64,000 nucleotides of DNA from Rheinheimera sp. A13L (GTDB taxonomy: Bacteria > Pseudomonadota > Gammaproteobacteria > Enterobacterales > Alteromonadaceae): NCBI RefSeq assembly GCF_000217935.1, contig NZ_AFHI01000010.1, positions 52,648 through 116,647 of the forward strand, given 5' to 3'. The notes under the pieces were generated by a model. That model searched no databases. It was not told where the DNA came from and saw only the letters and a program-made list of their open reading frames with translations. Shown here one piece after another: positions 16,790 through 25,655 of this stretch. Positions within the stretch are counted from its first letter, which is position 1. Every line of letters starts with the position of its first letter. The translations under genes and the position numbers were made by a program.

Positions 16790-18814
16790 TTAACGCCTCA
16801 TCCTGGTGCCTGAGCGGGGTGTGCCAAGGCCACCAGATGCCACTTCAATGGCTTTAAAAGCCCTTTGTTCCAGCGCTTTGACCATCTGCACTGCTCTGTC
16901 ACTTTTGGCTTTTACCTGCTGAGTATCCGCCTCAATATAAAACACAGGTATAGTGGTTTCGTTATCATCCGGATTACCAGTAATAGCGCCAACTCCTACT
17001 TCCTTATAGGAGAAAATTTCATTGTTGCGTTCGGTTTCGGTAAAGTACGGATAGCCCGCTGCCTGACTGTTGTTATCCCGGATAAAAGCCAGCGCCGACC
17101 AGTGTTCCACCATCTGTACAAAAGAATTGATACCCCGGGCATAATTCATTTGTTGTCCGGCAGGCAGGTGAGAAGCAGCCTGACCTTCCACTGTGGTTTC
17201 ACCCGTCAGTACATCCCATGGACTTTGTGGCGGCCACCAGTAGGCATAATAAGTTGGTGGTAAAGGGGCGCCATTGGCTTTATTCACTTCAGGCACGGTA
17301 AAGTTGACTGGCTGCACAGTGCACTGGAAAAAATCAGCCTGCCATGGGCATGCCATACGTTTGGTTAAGTCACCAGGCTGACAACCGCCGCCTTCACATT
17401 CATCACGCGAAGGAGTTAAACCTGTGCTGTTGTAACCGTTTGGACCTTTTTCATCGGCAATACGGTAAGGTGCGGCATAAACAGCAGGGTTTTGCATACT
17501 CCAGGTAACTTCAATGCCTGGGCACATCGGCAAACCAACACAATTACCAACACTGCCTTGATCCAGCGGGTTAACCGGATAAGGGGCGGCCTCATGGTGC
17601 GAATCAAACCGGCCTTCTGCCCACTGACTCAGCAAAAACTGCTGGGTTTCGTTCAGTGCCAGAAACTTCATGATCAGCTCGTTACTGACCGAATTACTGC
17701 CGGAATTCAGCGGCAACATAGGGAAGTTATCTTTAAATAACACTTGTTGTGGCTGATCGGCTGAAGGATCTCCTTCTTTGTTCAGGCCACGAAAATAAGA
17801 AAAATACTGCTGCCGGTTTGCTTTGTTGGCGTCGCTGTTATCGGCGTAGTCAAACTGCCGTGAGTTAAAAGCGCTCATGGCCTGCACATTGGCAACCCAC
17901 TGATAACGACTAAGCCTCTCGACCAGTGGTTCAATATCACGTTGATAATTCGCCCAAAAATCCGGGTTAAACTGGCCGTTGCTGTAAATTTCAGGTACCA
18001 GATTGTAAAAGCGTACCCCCACATCAAACATGGTGTCGGACAAAGTGGAAATATTCACAATCTCTGGTGCAAAGTCGGGTGAACCCACCACAACCCAAGC
18101 TGAAAGTTGTTCTGAGCTGCCATCCTGATAGGTGACAGTGCAGTACACCGGGCCGTCTGAAATATCATCGTGCCAGGTGTTAGAACCGCCATAACTGGTC
18201 AAAGGCTCATCACCCCCTGCATTGCCATATCCACCTAATACAATTAAGCGCCCAAGATCATCTGTCAGTAAATCCCCTAAGGTGGTAATGGCAGTACCGT
18301 AGGTGACTGTGCTTGGCGGATAAGACACCGGATAACCCTGTGGTGCATTGTCTTTATCAAAACCAATACTCTGACGACGACCACTCAGGCTACGAGGGCC
18401 CGGATCAATAATCAGTTTTTGCCTGTCCTGCTCTGTTGTCTGATCCGGATTACGAAAGGGCACTTTTTGCTGCTGATAGCTATTCTGTGGGCCATACAAC
18501 AAATTGCCCTGCAACTCGCTGTATTGATACCAGGCGGCTTTCTTATTGGCTAAATGCACTGTCCATTGAATGGACTGCACATTCGGATTGTCCAGAGTCA
18601 GCTCTGTACCGTCTTCTGACAATAATTTAAAGGCTTGGCCCTGGCGGCGCACCCGGCCTGCATAGTCTTTAAATTGATGAACTGGTTCGCCCTGATTACC
18701 GAATGGGTCTGCTTCAAAAGGCAGCTGGCCTGTTTTTTCCGGCGCAAGATAAAACTGTTCCGGACTGTTACCCAAGCGGGCAACTCCAACGGAAGGATGG
18801 ATACGAAGAGCCAT
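16790..18814 (-). CDS. lodA: LodA/GoxA-like quinone-cofactor oxidase (CTQ-dependent)
   Basis: A 674-residue protein of the LodA/GoxA family. It opens with IHPSVGVARLGNSPEQFYLAP, the family N-terminus, and has the PWQADF motif near 490-495. Cys489 or Cys498 and Trp526 or Trp527 are candidates for the cysteine tryptophylquinone pair. Known relatives oxidise lysine at the epsilon amine or glycine and release hydrogen peroxide, often acting as antibacterial agents; the substrate here is unknown. There is no signal peptide, as in LodA. The Met at 18814 has an AAGGAA Shine-Dalgarno and matches the family start; the frame runs open to 18928 without similarity. Confidence 0.9.
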   Translation of the reverse strand: MALRIHPSVGVARLGNSPEQFYLAPEKTGQLPFEADPFGNQGEPVHQFKDYAGRVRRQGQAFKLLSEDGTELTLDNPNVQSIQWTVHLANKKAAWYQYSELQGNLLYGPQNSYQQQKVPFRNPDQTTEQDRQKLIIDPGPRSLSGRRQSIGFDKDNAPQGYPVSYPPSTVTYGTAITTLGDLLTDDLGRLIVLGGYGNAGGDEPLTSYGGSNTWHDDISDGPVYCTVTYQDGSSEQLSAWVVVGSPDFAPEIVNISTLSDTMFDVGVRFYNLVPEIYSNGQFNPDFWANYQRDIEPLVERLSRYQWVANVQAMSAFNSRQFDYADNSDANKANRQQYFSYFRGLNKEGDPSADQPQQVLFKDNFPMLPLNSGSNSVSNELIMKFLALNETQQFLLSQWAEGRFDSHHEAAPYPVNPLDQGSVGNCVGLPMCPGIEVTWSMQNPAVYAAPYRIADEKGPNGYNSTGLTPSRDECEGGGCQPGDLTKRMACPWQADFFQCTVQPVNFTVPEVNKANGAPLPPTYYAYWWPPQSPWDVLTGETTVEGQAASHLPAGQQMNYARGINSFVQMVEHWSALAFIRDNNSQAAGYPYFTETERNNEIFSYKEVGVGAITGNPDDNETTIPVFYIEADTQQVKAKSDRAVQMVKALEQRAFKAIEVASGGLGTPRSGTRMRR

Positions 18815-19162
18815 AGATATGTTCCTTGTTTGGCTTAAATGGCTGTATTCAGCTGGAATACTCTGGCTCAACTGAATGTTGTGATGCGGGCAAGTATTGA
18901 ACGCGGCTAAACTATAGCGAACAAGCACAAGACTTTGTACCCAAAATCTTTATATTTTTCTGATATAGGTATGATAAGGTTGGTTTTACTGCCCAGCTTG
19001 CAGGGGTTGCTGATGTGTTTTTATTAAGTTGTATTTGATATTTTTCTTCTGTGCAAAAATGAGCTGCCCTCTGTAATTAACTTGTAAGCTAAATGTAGTT
19101 ATAACGTCATTTAGAGTCTTTACTTTAATCCGCTGTTTAGTTCACCCAGATGGATTTTAGTT
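18815..19162. other. divergent promoter region of lodAB and the TonB receptor
   Basis: 348 AT-rich bases between two divergent genes. No known operator (for example a Fur box) could be recognised. Promoters for both directions must lie here. No gene is seen. Confidence 0.5.
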
Positions 19163-21487
19163 ATGACGTATCCCACACAAAAACAATTTAAAAAGAAAAT
19201 GTTAAGTACACTGGTCATGGCAAGTTTTGCCAGCAGCGTATTCAGTCTAGTCGCTGATGAAGCTGACGAAACGGCGATAGAACGTATCACTGTGACCACA
19301 CAAAAGCGGGTGCAGGCTATTCAGGATGTGCCAGTGACGGTAACGGCTTTTAGCGGTGAAATGCTGGAGCAATTGGGCATTGCAGATCTGGATGTGTTGT
19401 CTGAAATCACTCCTGGTTTAGTGATCCAGGAGCAAAGCCCAAACAACCCTGGTTTTGTCATTCGTGGTATTACCTCTGACAGTGGTTCAGCTCAGTCTTC
19501 TCCCCGGGTTTCTGTGTATTACAACGGCGCTGATGTTTCCCGTTCACGCGGATCTTACTTTGAACTCTTTGATATTGAACGGGTTGAAGTGGTGAAAGGG
19601 CCACAAGCGACTTTATTTGGTACTGCGGCTTCCGTCGGCGCTTTGAGTGTTACCACCCGTAAACCTCAGGAAGAGTTTGAAGCCGCTGTTACTTTAGGTG
19701 CAGGTAATTTTGCTGCGAAAAATATGAATGGTTATGTCACAGGCGGCGAGCAAAAAGTGCAAGGCCGTCTGGCTTTTACTTACAAAGAGCGTGATGGTTA
19801 TGTAGAAAATATCGCTCAAAACCAGCCGGATCTGCATGGTATTGAACGTACAGGTATTCGTCCTTCGCTACGTATTACTCCCAATGACGATTTAACTCTG
19901 GATCTGGTGTACAACTTTGAGAAAAACAACGATACAGGCACAGCTTTTAAGAGCCGTCGTTTTGCGCCAACTGGAGGCGATACCAGCCCTTACAGCTTTG
20001 TGGAAGCCAGCGGTAGCCCTTTAGCTTTACAAGTATTTGGTAAGTCTGATCTGGGTGTTGAGCGCACTGTGAAAGATTTAAACCTGACGGTCAACTGGGA
20101 TTTAAACGAGCAGTGGCAGTTAACCAGCATCAGTGCTAAACGCAGCTTCGATTCGCTGGAAGTGTTTGACGCAGACGGCACTCAAGCCTGGTTTTTAGAG
20201 TTTGCGGAAGATGCGACAGGTGATCAGTTCAGTCAGGAATTACGCTTTAATTACAGCGCCGACAAGCTCAATAGCTTCTTTGGCATCAGTTACTTTGACG
20301 AAGATGGCTCTCAGTTGGTGCCTTTCAGTACAGAAGAATCCATTTATTTGAACTGTGTTGGCCAACTGGCAGCATTGAATGTGCCTTGTATTAATCCGGA
20401 CGGCACAGTAAATATTCTGACGCCACTGCTGACTCAAGGACAGGCTCAGTTATTGCCTTATCAGGGCAGCTATCAGAACTTTGGCGAAAATAAAGCTTTT
20501 TCGGTGTTTGCTGATTTCAGTTATGCAGTCACAGAGGCGCTGGAGCTGACTGCAGGTTTACGTTATGTCGATGAAGATAAAACCAGCGGTTACGCTTCAA
20601 ACTTTGCCAATTCGGTATTGGCTAAAGCTCCGCTGTTACCTGTAGTCTCAACCAATGGTGAAATTTTTAGCGCCGAAGGCAGCTTTGACGCCTGGTTACC
20701 GCGTTTTAATGCGTTGTACCGTGTGAACAATCAACTGAATTTTTATGCCACTATCTCCAAAGGGCGTCGTTCTGAAGTGGTAGATGTTAACTCAGCCAGC
20801 AGCCCGACTGGTGCAATACCTCGTATTACCGAACTTCCGGCAGAAACTATCTGGAACTACGAAGCGGGTATCAAAGGCAGCACTGAAAACAACTCTCTGC
20901 GTTATGCGGTATCGATGTTTTATCAGGACTACCAGAACTTTCAGGTCACTTTGCAGGACGATGCCGGTAATTTTTATACCGACAACGCTGGTAATGCCAA
21001 AAATATGGGTATAGAAGCCGAACTGAGCACAAGCTTAAGCGATGATTTGGAATGGTTTACGAACCTGGCATGGATAGACGCCAAAATTGACGACGACAGC
21101 AGCAACGGTAATCTGGCTGGTAACAGATTCCGCCTGCAACCTGAATACACAGCGGGCACTGGCTTGTTGCATTCGTATGAACTGGGCAGCGAATATCAGT
21201 TAAACAGCTCCTTGCTGTACAGTTTCCGCAGCGATATCTTCTTTGAAGAAGCCAATGCGCCTGTGGCGGGTTTTGATATTACTCAGGGCGCAGTGCAGCT
21301 TACCAGCCTGCGTTTTGGCCTGGAGAACACTCAGCAAAACTGGTCTGTGACTCTGTATTCCAGCAACGTATTTGATAAAGAATATCTGGTGGATGCAGGC
21401 AACACAGGCGGAGCTTTTGGTTATCCAAGCTTTGTTCCGGCTGCACCAAGGTTGTTTGGTATTGAGTTCAGTAAAAGCTTTATGTAA
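19163..21487 (+). CDS. TonB-dependent outer-membrane receptor
   Basis: A 774-residue receptor. Residues 1-30 form a signal peptide. The TonB box is probably in the ERITVTTQKR segment near 41-50, followed by the plug (VPVTVTAFSGEML, then GFVIRGITSD and VEVVKGPQATLFG) and a 22-strand barrel ending in an aromatic C-terminus (FSKSFM). The plug is of the sub-family that starts 'AQKR/TQKR...IQDVPVTV', common for siderophores, carbohydrates and plant-derived substrates in Alteromonadales. It is divergent from lodAB, but no functional link is shown. Confidence 0.93.
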   Translation: MTYPTQKQFKKKMLSTLVMASFASSVFSLVADEADETAIERITVTTQKRVQAIQDVPVTVTAFSGEMLEQLGIADLDVLSEITPGLVIQEQSPNNPGFVIRGITSDSGSAQSSPRVSVYYNGADVSRSRGSYFELFDIERVEVVKGPQATLFGTAASVGALSVTTRKPQEEFEAAVTLGAGNFAAKNMNGYVTGGEQKVQGRLAFTYKERDGYVENIAQNQPDLHGIERTGIRPSLRITPNDDLTLDLVYNFEKNNDTGTAFKSRRFAPTGGDTSPYSFVEASGSPLALQVFGKSDLGVERTVKDLNLTVNWDLNEQWQLTSISAKRSFDSLEVFDADGTQAWFLEFAEDATGDQFSQELRFNYSADKLNSFFGISYFDEDGSQLVPFSTEESIYLNCVGQLAALNVPCINPDGTVNILTPLLTQGQAQLLPYQGSYQNFGENKAFSVFADFSYAVTEALELTAGLRYVDEDKTSGYASNFANSVLAKAPLLPVVSTNGEIFSAEGSFDAWLPRFNALYRVNNQLNFYATISKGRRSEVVDVNSASSPTGAIPRITELPAETIWNYEAGIKGSTENNSLRYAVSMFYQDYQNFQVTLQDDAGNFYTDNAGNAKNMGIEAELSTSLSDDLEWFTNLAWIDAKIDDDSSNGNLAGNRFRLQPEYTAGTGLLHSYELGSEYQLNSSLLYSFRSDIFFEEANAPVAGFDITQGAVQLTSLRFGLENTQQNWSVTLYSSNVFDKEYLVDAGNTGGAFGYPSFVPAAPRLFGIEFSKSFM

Positions 21488-21756
21488 TAGCGTTTTATAT
21501 AAAAAGTAGTTGATCTAAAAGCACTTGATTGAAAAGCTGCGGTGGGCGAGGGCCATAAGGTTTTCCCTGCTGCGGCTTTATTTTTCACAAAATCCAAAAA
21601 GCCTGAGAGAAAAGCTCTTGTCTGATTATTTGTTGCCGGAAAAATAAAACTGATCTAATTTAGGCACTTATAGTGGCAGCATCAGAAAATATCTGTAGAG
21701 GAAAAATACTGATTTGCCAGAGAGTTGTACTAGTATTGGCCATGGAGGCTGTGAGT

Positions 21757-22248
21757 TTGAAAAGTGACCCAATGACGACGCCATACGTGAATCATCCGAG
21801 GTATGGAAATCTACCTATCCCTTCGGAGTTTTCTTTTACTGCTGATGAAATTGAAAAGGGGCACTGGCGATATTCCACTTTGAGGTATTTATCCAATACG
21901 GCTATACCAGCTGATACCAGCAAACAGTACTTCGCAATTTATCCCCGGTCGATATACGTTGATATCGAAGAACAATGTGAGCTATGTGGCCGATTATTCC
22001 TTTTCTATGCACTTGAGCAAAAATATTGGTTTGAGAAATTGCAGTTTTGGATTGATGCTCACTGTACCAGGTGTATCACCTGTAGACAGAAAAATCAGAA
22101 TGTACGGAAGATGCAGAAATGCTATCAGGAACTGATGAAAAAGGTGATAAAAACGGAACGAGAAACAACACAGCTAAAGGCTGTTACTCTGGAATTGTAT
22201 CAACTGGGATATATCAAGGATACTGGCAAAATCAATCATATGAGTTAA
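21757..22248 (+). CDS. zinc-ribbon protein (zf-trcl-like)
   Basis: A 163-residue protein with two CxxC pairs in the middle: CELCGRLFLFYALEQKYWFE and then CTRCITCRQ, resembling the 'probable zinc-binding' zf-trcl family with the EQxxW signature. The N-terminal part has PRYGNLPIPSEFSFTADEI. The start is taken as TTG 21757 because GGAGG lies 8 bases upstream; an ATG at 21772 is a possible alternative. Function is unknown. It stands alone after the TonB receptor and before the accessory region. Confidence 0.75.
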   Translation: MKSDPMTTPYVNHPRYGNLPIPSEFSFTADEIEKGHWRYSTLRYLSNTAIPADTSKQYFAIYPRSIYVDIEEQCELCGRLFLFYALEQKYWFEKLQFWIDAHCTRCITCRQKNQNVRKMQKCYQELMKKVIKTERETTQLKAVTLELYQLGYIKDTGKINHMS

Positions 22249-22350
22249 CGACTTTTTGCAGGCTATGTACTAAATCATGTTTAAAACAATCGAATATAGC
22301 TACCTTTATCTACTCTTTCGAATAAAAATATACTCTAAAAGGATTTGATT

Positions 22351-23166
22351 ATGCTCACTAAACTGTTGCGCCTAAGTGTAATTCTTCTGGCTAGTCACAC
22401 CAGCTTCATCGCAACTGCCGATATCAGTCAGGCATTGCAGCATGAAGCCCGTACTGCAGAAAACAAAAAACGTGATGTTGCGCGAAAGCCGGAGCAAACT
22501 CTGGCATTTTTTGAAGTGACACCAGAAAAAACTGTAGTGGAAGTCTGGCCTGGTTCTGGCTGGTATACCGAAATTCTGGCTCCTTTGCTGGCCGAAAAAG
22601 GCAAACTCTACGCCGCCCATTATTCAGATAAGTTCACGCTTCTGCCTGCTGACTATATGCAAAAAGGCCGCACTGAATACAACACAAAGCTGGCATCGCA
22701 CCCTATTTACAAAAACGTCACTGTGACAGATTTCGCACCTTTGGCCGATATTGCCATAGCGCCAGCCGCCAGTGTTGATGTTGTGCTGTCTATCCGCAAT
22801 CAGCTCTATATGTTCGAAGGCGAAACCTCGTTAAAACACGCCTTAGCCAACTTTTACAAAGCGCTGAAACCCGGTGGTGTACTAGGGGTAGTAGCGCCAC
22901 GCTTACCAGACCATTTGCTCAATACAGAGTGGAAAAAAACCGGTTATGTACCAGAGCAGTTATGGTTAACACTGGCTAAAGAAGCGGGATTCAGCTTTGA
23001 AGATCGCGACGACATGCTGCTGAACCCAAAAGATACCGCCGATCATCCATCAGGCATTTGGTCTTTACCACCTACTTTAGCCGGAACTGACGAAGAAAAA
23101 GCCAAACATCTCGCCATTGGCGAAGTAAATCAGATGGTGCTGAAGTTTAGAAAGCCGCGGGAGTAG
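22351..23166 (+). CDS. exported class I SAM-dependent methyltransferase-like protein
   Basis: A 271-residue protein with a signal peptide (about 1-22). The methyltransferase motif I is VVEVWPGSGWYTEILAP near 65-80, and the post-motif region has ALKPGGVLGVVAPR. Proteins of this kind are widespread in Alteromonadales; being exported, it is unclear whether they act as methyltransferases, since SAM is cytoplasmic. The ATG has an AAAAGGAT Shine-Dalgarno. No partner gene is seen. Confidence 0.82.
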   Translation: MLTKLLRLSVILLASHTSFIATADISQALQHEARTAENKKRDVARKPEQTLAFFEVTPEKTVVEVWPGSGWYTEILAPLLAEKGKLYAAHYSDKFTLLPADYMQKGRTEYNTKLASHPIYKNVTVTDFAPLADIAIAPAASVDVVLSIRNQLYMFEGETSLKHALANFYKALKPGGVLGVVAPRLPDHLLNTEWKKTGYVPEQLWLTLAKEAGFSFEDRDDMLLNPKDTADHPSGIWSLPPTLAGTDEEKAKHLAIGEVNQMVLKFRKPRE

Positions 23167-23210
23167 GGCGACTGTTATTGCCTGAGTGACATGGGTTCGA
23201 TGACTTGTAG

Positions 23211-23240
23211 GTTGCACTCGCCGCAAAGCGGCAGTGCAAC
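23211..23240. repeat. 30-base palindromic hairpin
   Basis: GTTGCACT (23211-23218), C, GCCGC, loop AAA, GCGGC, AGTGCAAC (23233-23240). It resembles extragenic palindromes found between genes in many proteobacteria. A related but weaker hairpin is at 24465-24504. Confidence 0.7.
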
Positions 23241-23296
23241 AATTGGCTATCTTAAGCTTGTATGGCTGGTAGCGACTATTAGCTAATACAGCATTA

Positions 23297-23500
23297 GCAG
23301 GCTTTGGCTGTACCTATGGACGTATACACAATGTTATTTGCTTTGATAAGAAAACAGGCAGGTTTTGAGCAAATAAACAGGCACATTTATCCTTCTTTTA
23401 AAGCAGGAGAAACATTCCCATTTAGCAACTTTGAGTGAATCAGCCTAAAAATAACAGGCAAGAAAAAAGTAATAGTGTGCCAGTACAATATACAAATGTG
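23297..23500 (+). repeat. copy 1 of a ~200-base non-coding direct repeat
   Basis: It shares an ordered series of blocks with 25331-25520: 'GGACG-ATACACA--GTTATTTGCTTT', then 'AAACAGGCA', 'TTTTG-GCAAAT', 'AACAGGC' and 'TAAAAATAACAGG', ending in 'GTGCCAG'. Reading frames are not conserved between copies, so it appears to be non-coding. It ends just upstream of a gene in both places, which suggests a leader or promoter element. Confidence 0.6.
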
Positions 23501-23519
23501 AGGCATCAAGGAGCAGGAA

Positions 23520-24047
23520 GTGCCGTTGAACGTTGGGGATTGGGTAAGAAGCTACAGCACCGGAATATGGCAAATATACCGCGTAATTGAATACAAGTGC
23601 CGAAATCCAACCACCGGTTTGGAACAAAAAAAGACTACGATATTTTCTAAACGGTTTGTTTCAAATGCTTTCAGGCGGTCGTTTAAAGAAGAATGCTGCG
23701 ATCCTGCTTTAATTGTGCCATTGAGTTTAGCCGAAAAGAATCAGATGAACTTGTTCATCAGGCAAAATGAAAATCTTTACAAAAAGTTTCAAGAGTACGA
23801 GCCAAAAAAAATTAATTGCGTGTACAACGCAAGAATTGAGATATCAGAAACACGGGACGCTGCCTCCATTGCAAAAGAGCTTTCCGGTTTAGGCCCTATG
23901 CGGGATTTAGACATAGATCAGCGCTTATCCTCTCTGGGCTATAACACGAAAGCAATGCCTTCTTGGACGGTTCAATTTGTGTCTGAGAACTTTAACTTGG
24001 TGAATGGCTATTTGGTGTTCAATTTTAGTAAAGTCTTGGAGTACTAA
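23520..24047 (+). CDS. hypothetical protein of cassette 1
   Basis: A 175-residue soluble protein not recognised. It opens with LNVGDWVRSYSTGIWQIYRV, which looks like a small beta-barrel of KOW/SH3 type, and contains a basic middle and a C-terminal strand. GTG start with AAGGAG 6 bases upstream. Its stop is followed after 2 bases by the attC-like site at 24050. Base composition is slightly more AT-rich than the flanks. Confidence 0.75.
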   Translation: MPLNVGDWVRSYSTGIWQIYRVIEYKCRNPTTGLEQKKTTIFSKRFVSNAFRRSFKEECCDPALIVPLSLAEKNQMNLFIRQNENLYKKFQEYEPKKINCVYNARIEISETRDAASIAKELSGLGPMRDLDIDQRLSSLGYNTKAMPSWTVQFVSENFNLVNGYLVFNFSKVLEY

Positions 24048-24049
24048 AT

Positions 24050-24133
24050 GCCTAACAAGTGCACTAAGTTCGTTCCGGCCCTTCGGGCCTTCACCGGACG
24101 CGCTAAAGTGCGCCACGCATGTAAGCGTTAGTG
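24050..24133 (+). repeat. attC-like site 1 (84 bases)
   Basis: Begins with GCCTAAC (24050-24056, exact RYYYAAC) and ends with GTTAGTG (24127-24133, two departures from GTTRRRY). Between them are a GGCCC/GGGCC hairpin with a TTC loop and flanking CCGG arms, and L-box-like stretches at about 24058-24066 and 24101-24112. This is the best-formed attC candidate. Confidence 0.75.
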
Positions 24134-24163
24134 GTGATTGAAAGTGGGTAAAAGTAGCTCTAT

Positions 24164-24541
24164 ATGTCTTATGTTTGCACTGACATTTTCATGCTTTGCT
24201 GCCGAATTCCCAGCTGGTCGACGCAGAGCATCAACGATATCAACAAACATTTTGCTTTGGCAATGCTGGACTGTCATGTCAAAGCCATCAGCGAACAATG
24301 TGAGTATCTGAAACTCTCGCCAATACCGACAGAGGCCGAAGCGGGGAAAACAACGGAAAACAGCAGTGGTTGGCCCGGGTTTTCCAGCTCGTTACGATAC
24401 AGGCTTGTCCTGGCAGTATCAGTTAAGAACCAAGTAAAATGTGTCAAAAGCTTAAACTACAGCAGCTCTGTTGTACTGGCTGCAAAGCGACTGTGCAACA
24501 GAGCGTCACTGTCATTTTGCTTGAATAAATTCTGCCAGTGA
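24164..24541 (+). CDS. possible hypothetical protein or degraded fragment
   Basis: A 125-residue frame, Cys-rich and without recognisable similarity. The front part (about residues 17-50) looks helical; the end runs across a hairpin (24465-24504). No clear Shine-Dalgarno. It may be a decayed cassette gene. Kept only because this 500-base stretch would otherwise be blank. Confidence 0.25.
   Translation: MSYVCTDIFMLCCRIPSWSTQSINDINKHFALAMLDCHVKAISEQCEYLKLSPIPTEAEAGKTTENSSGWPGFSSSLRYRLVLAVSVKNQVKCVKSLNYSSSVVLAAKRLCNRASLSFCLNKFCQ
24465..24504. repeat. hairpin with 9-base stem
   Basis: GCTCTGTTG (24465-24473) pairs with CAACAGAGC (24496-24504). The loop shares GCAAAGCG with the hairpin at 23211, so the two may be related palindromic elements. 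Confidence 0.55.
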
Positions 24542-24651
24542 GTTCAGCCTTAGTGATCGGGGCTAAATCTATTGAAGTACAGCGACAGAAGCGTTAGCTT
24601 TGAACTTAGCTCAGTGCATTGAGGCGCAGGCTGTAAATAGGTGGAAGCATA

Positions 24652-25185
24652 GTGAAAAGATTAGTGGTGGCAATAGCGGCGTTTGTTTTAAGCGGCTGTT
24701 TGGGCATGCCTGAAATGGTAAAACCAATATCAGGTTTTGAGCTGAATAATTACCTGGGTAAATGGTACGAAGTGGCCCGACTGGACCACTCATTTGAACG
24801 AGGCTTAAATCAGGTTACGGCAGAATACAGTCTGCGACAAGACGGTGGCGTTGCCGTTGCCAACAGGGGGTATTCGGAGGCAGAACAAAAATGGAAGGAA
24901 GCCGAAGGAAAAGCCTACTTTGTGAATGATGTGACAGAGGGATATTTAAAAGTATCGTTTTTTGGTCCATTTTATGGCTCTTATGTTGTCTTTGAGCTGG
25001 ACAAGGAGAATTATAGCTACGCTTTTATTTCAGGCCCTGATACAGATTATCTGTGGTTGTTGTCACGCTCGCCCTCTGTTTCGCCTGAAGTCATGGACAA
25101 GTTTGTCAGTATGTCAAAACAACGCGGTTTCGATACCAGTAAGCTTATTTACGTGCAGCACCCCCAGGTCGCGGACAAAAGCTAA
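24652..25185 (+). CDS. blc: outer-membrane lipocalin lipoprotein (Blc-like)
   Basis: A 177-residue lipoprotein. The signal peptide ends in the lipobox LSGC (Cys16). The mature protein has the lipocalin motif with LGKWYEVARLDHSFERG near 35-50, VTAEYSLRQDGGVAVANRGY, the second motif FGPFYGSYVVFEL, and the third motif around DTDYLWLLSRSP. Bacterial lipocalins bind hydrophobic ligands such as lysophospholipids at the outer membrane. GTG start preceded by AGGTGG. Lipocalin genes are known among integron cassettes, consistent with its place in this array. Confidence 0.93.
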   Translation: MKRLVVAIAAFVLSGCLGMPEMVKPISGFELNNYLGKWYEVARLDHSFERGLNQVTAEYSLRQDGGVAVANRGYSEAEQKWKEAEGKAYFVNDVTEGYLKVSFFGPFYGSYVVFELDKENYSYAFISGPDTDYLWLLSRSPSVSPEVMDKFVSMSKQRGFDTSKLIYVQHPQVADKS

Positions 25186-25655
25186 GAGTGCAGCCTAGCT
25201 CAAGGGGATCAAGCCAGCTGAGGCTGTTAAGTGAGTTGCTGAATACAGTCCACTTGTTTATCCCTTTTGTGCACTGCTGATTTTACCCATATTGCTTTGC
25301 AAGGCCGACTGCTTGTAGTACATAGCGCCTGTAGTGCTTTGGGTGTGCATCTGGACGAATACACAGCGTTATTTGCTTTCACTATAAAACAGGCACCTTT
25401 TGGTCAAATGAACAGGCGCGTTTATTTGTTGCTGAAGAAGGAAAAATCTTCTAATTTAGAACCTTAGAGCGGACCAACTTAAAAATAACAGGTCAGACAA
25501 AGGTAATAATGTGCCAGCACGCTTTGGGCCAAAGCTGGCAGTAACAGATTAGGATTAGTTGTTTTTTATCAATAATTTAAATTTTATTTGTCATTTGGTT
25601 TAACCAGTGAAAGCATGCTGGCACAATATATAAATGTTAAATGCTCTTGGAAATT
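25186..25655. other. spacer between lipocalin and the next cassette gene
   Basis: 470 bases without a convincing gene. It starts with an imperfect hairpin (AGCCTAGCT/AGCTGAGGCT, about 25192-25226), then holds repeat copy 2 (25331-25520) and a further hairpin region up to 25624. Two extra palindromes, TGCCAGC/GCTGGCA and GTGCCAGC/GCTGGCAC, bracket a stretch absent from copy 1. Confidence 0.55.
25331..25520 (+). repeat. copy 2 of the ~200-base non-coding direct repeat
   Basis: Diverged copy of 23297-23500. After the shared GTGCCAG at 25511 an extra stretch of about 98 bases is present, bracketed by GTGCCAGC (25511-25518) and GCTGGCAC (25617-25624). The tail ACAATATATAAATG then matches copy 1 again. 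So copy 2 looks like copy 1 carrying a small insertion with inverted ends. Confidence 0.6.

Larger units (their letters stand above)
23167..23519. other. spacer before the cassette-like region
   Basis: 353 bases without a gene. It holds a near-perfect hairpin (23211-23240) and one copy of a repeat (23297-23500) that recurs around 25331-25520. An AAGGAG Shine-Dalgarno for the next gene is at its end. It probably contains that gene's promoter. Confidence 0.6.

Noticed and set aside
24164..24541. Gene with confident function in the 24.2-24.5 kb stretch
   Set aside because: The frame is Cys-rich, lacks a ribosome site and has no recognisable domain; kept only as a low-confidence entry.
25267..25467. 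66-residue frame in the lipocalin downstream spacer
   Set aside because: It lies in the repeat, and the reading frame is not conserved in the other copy.
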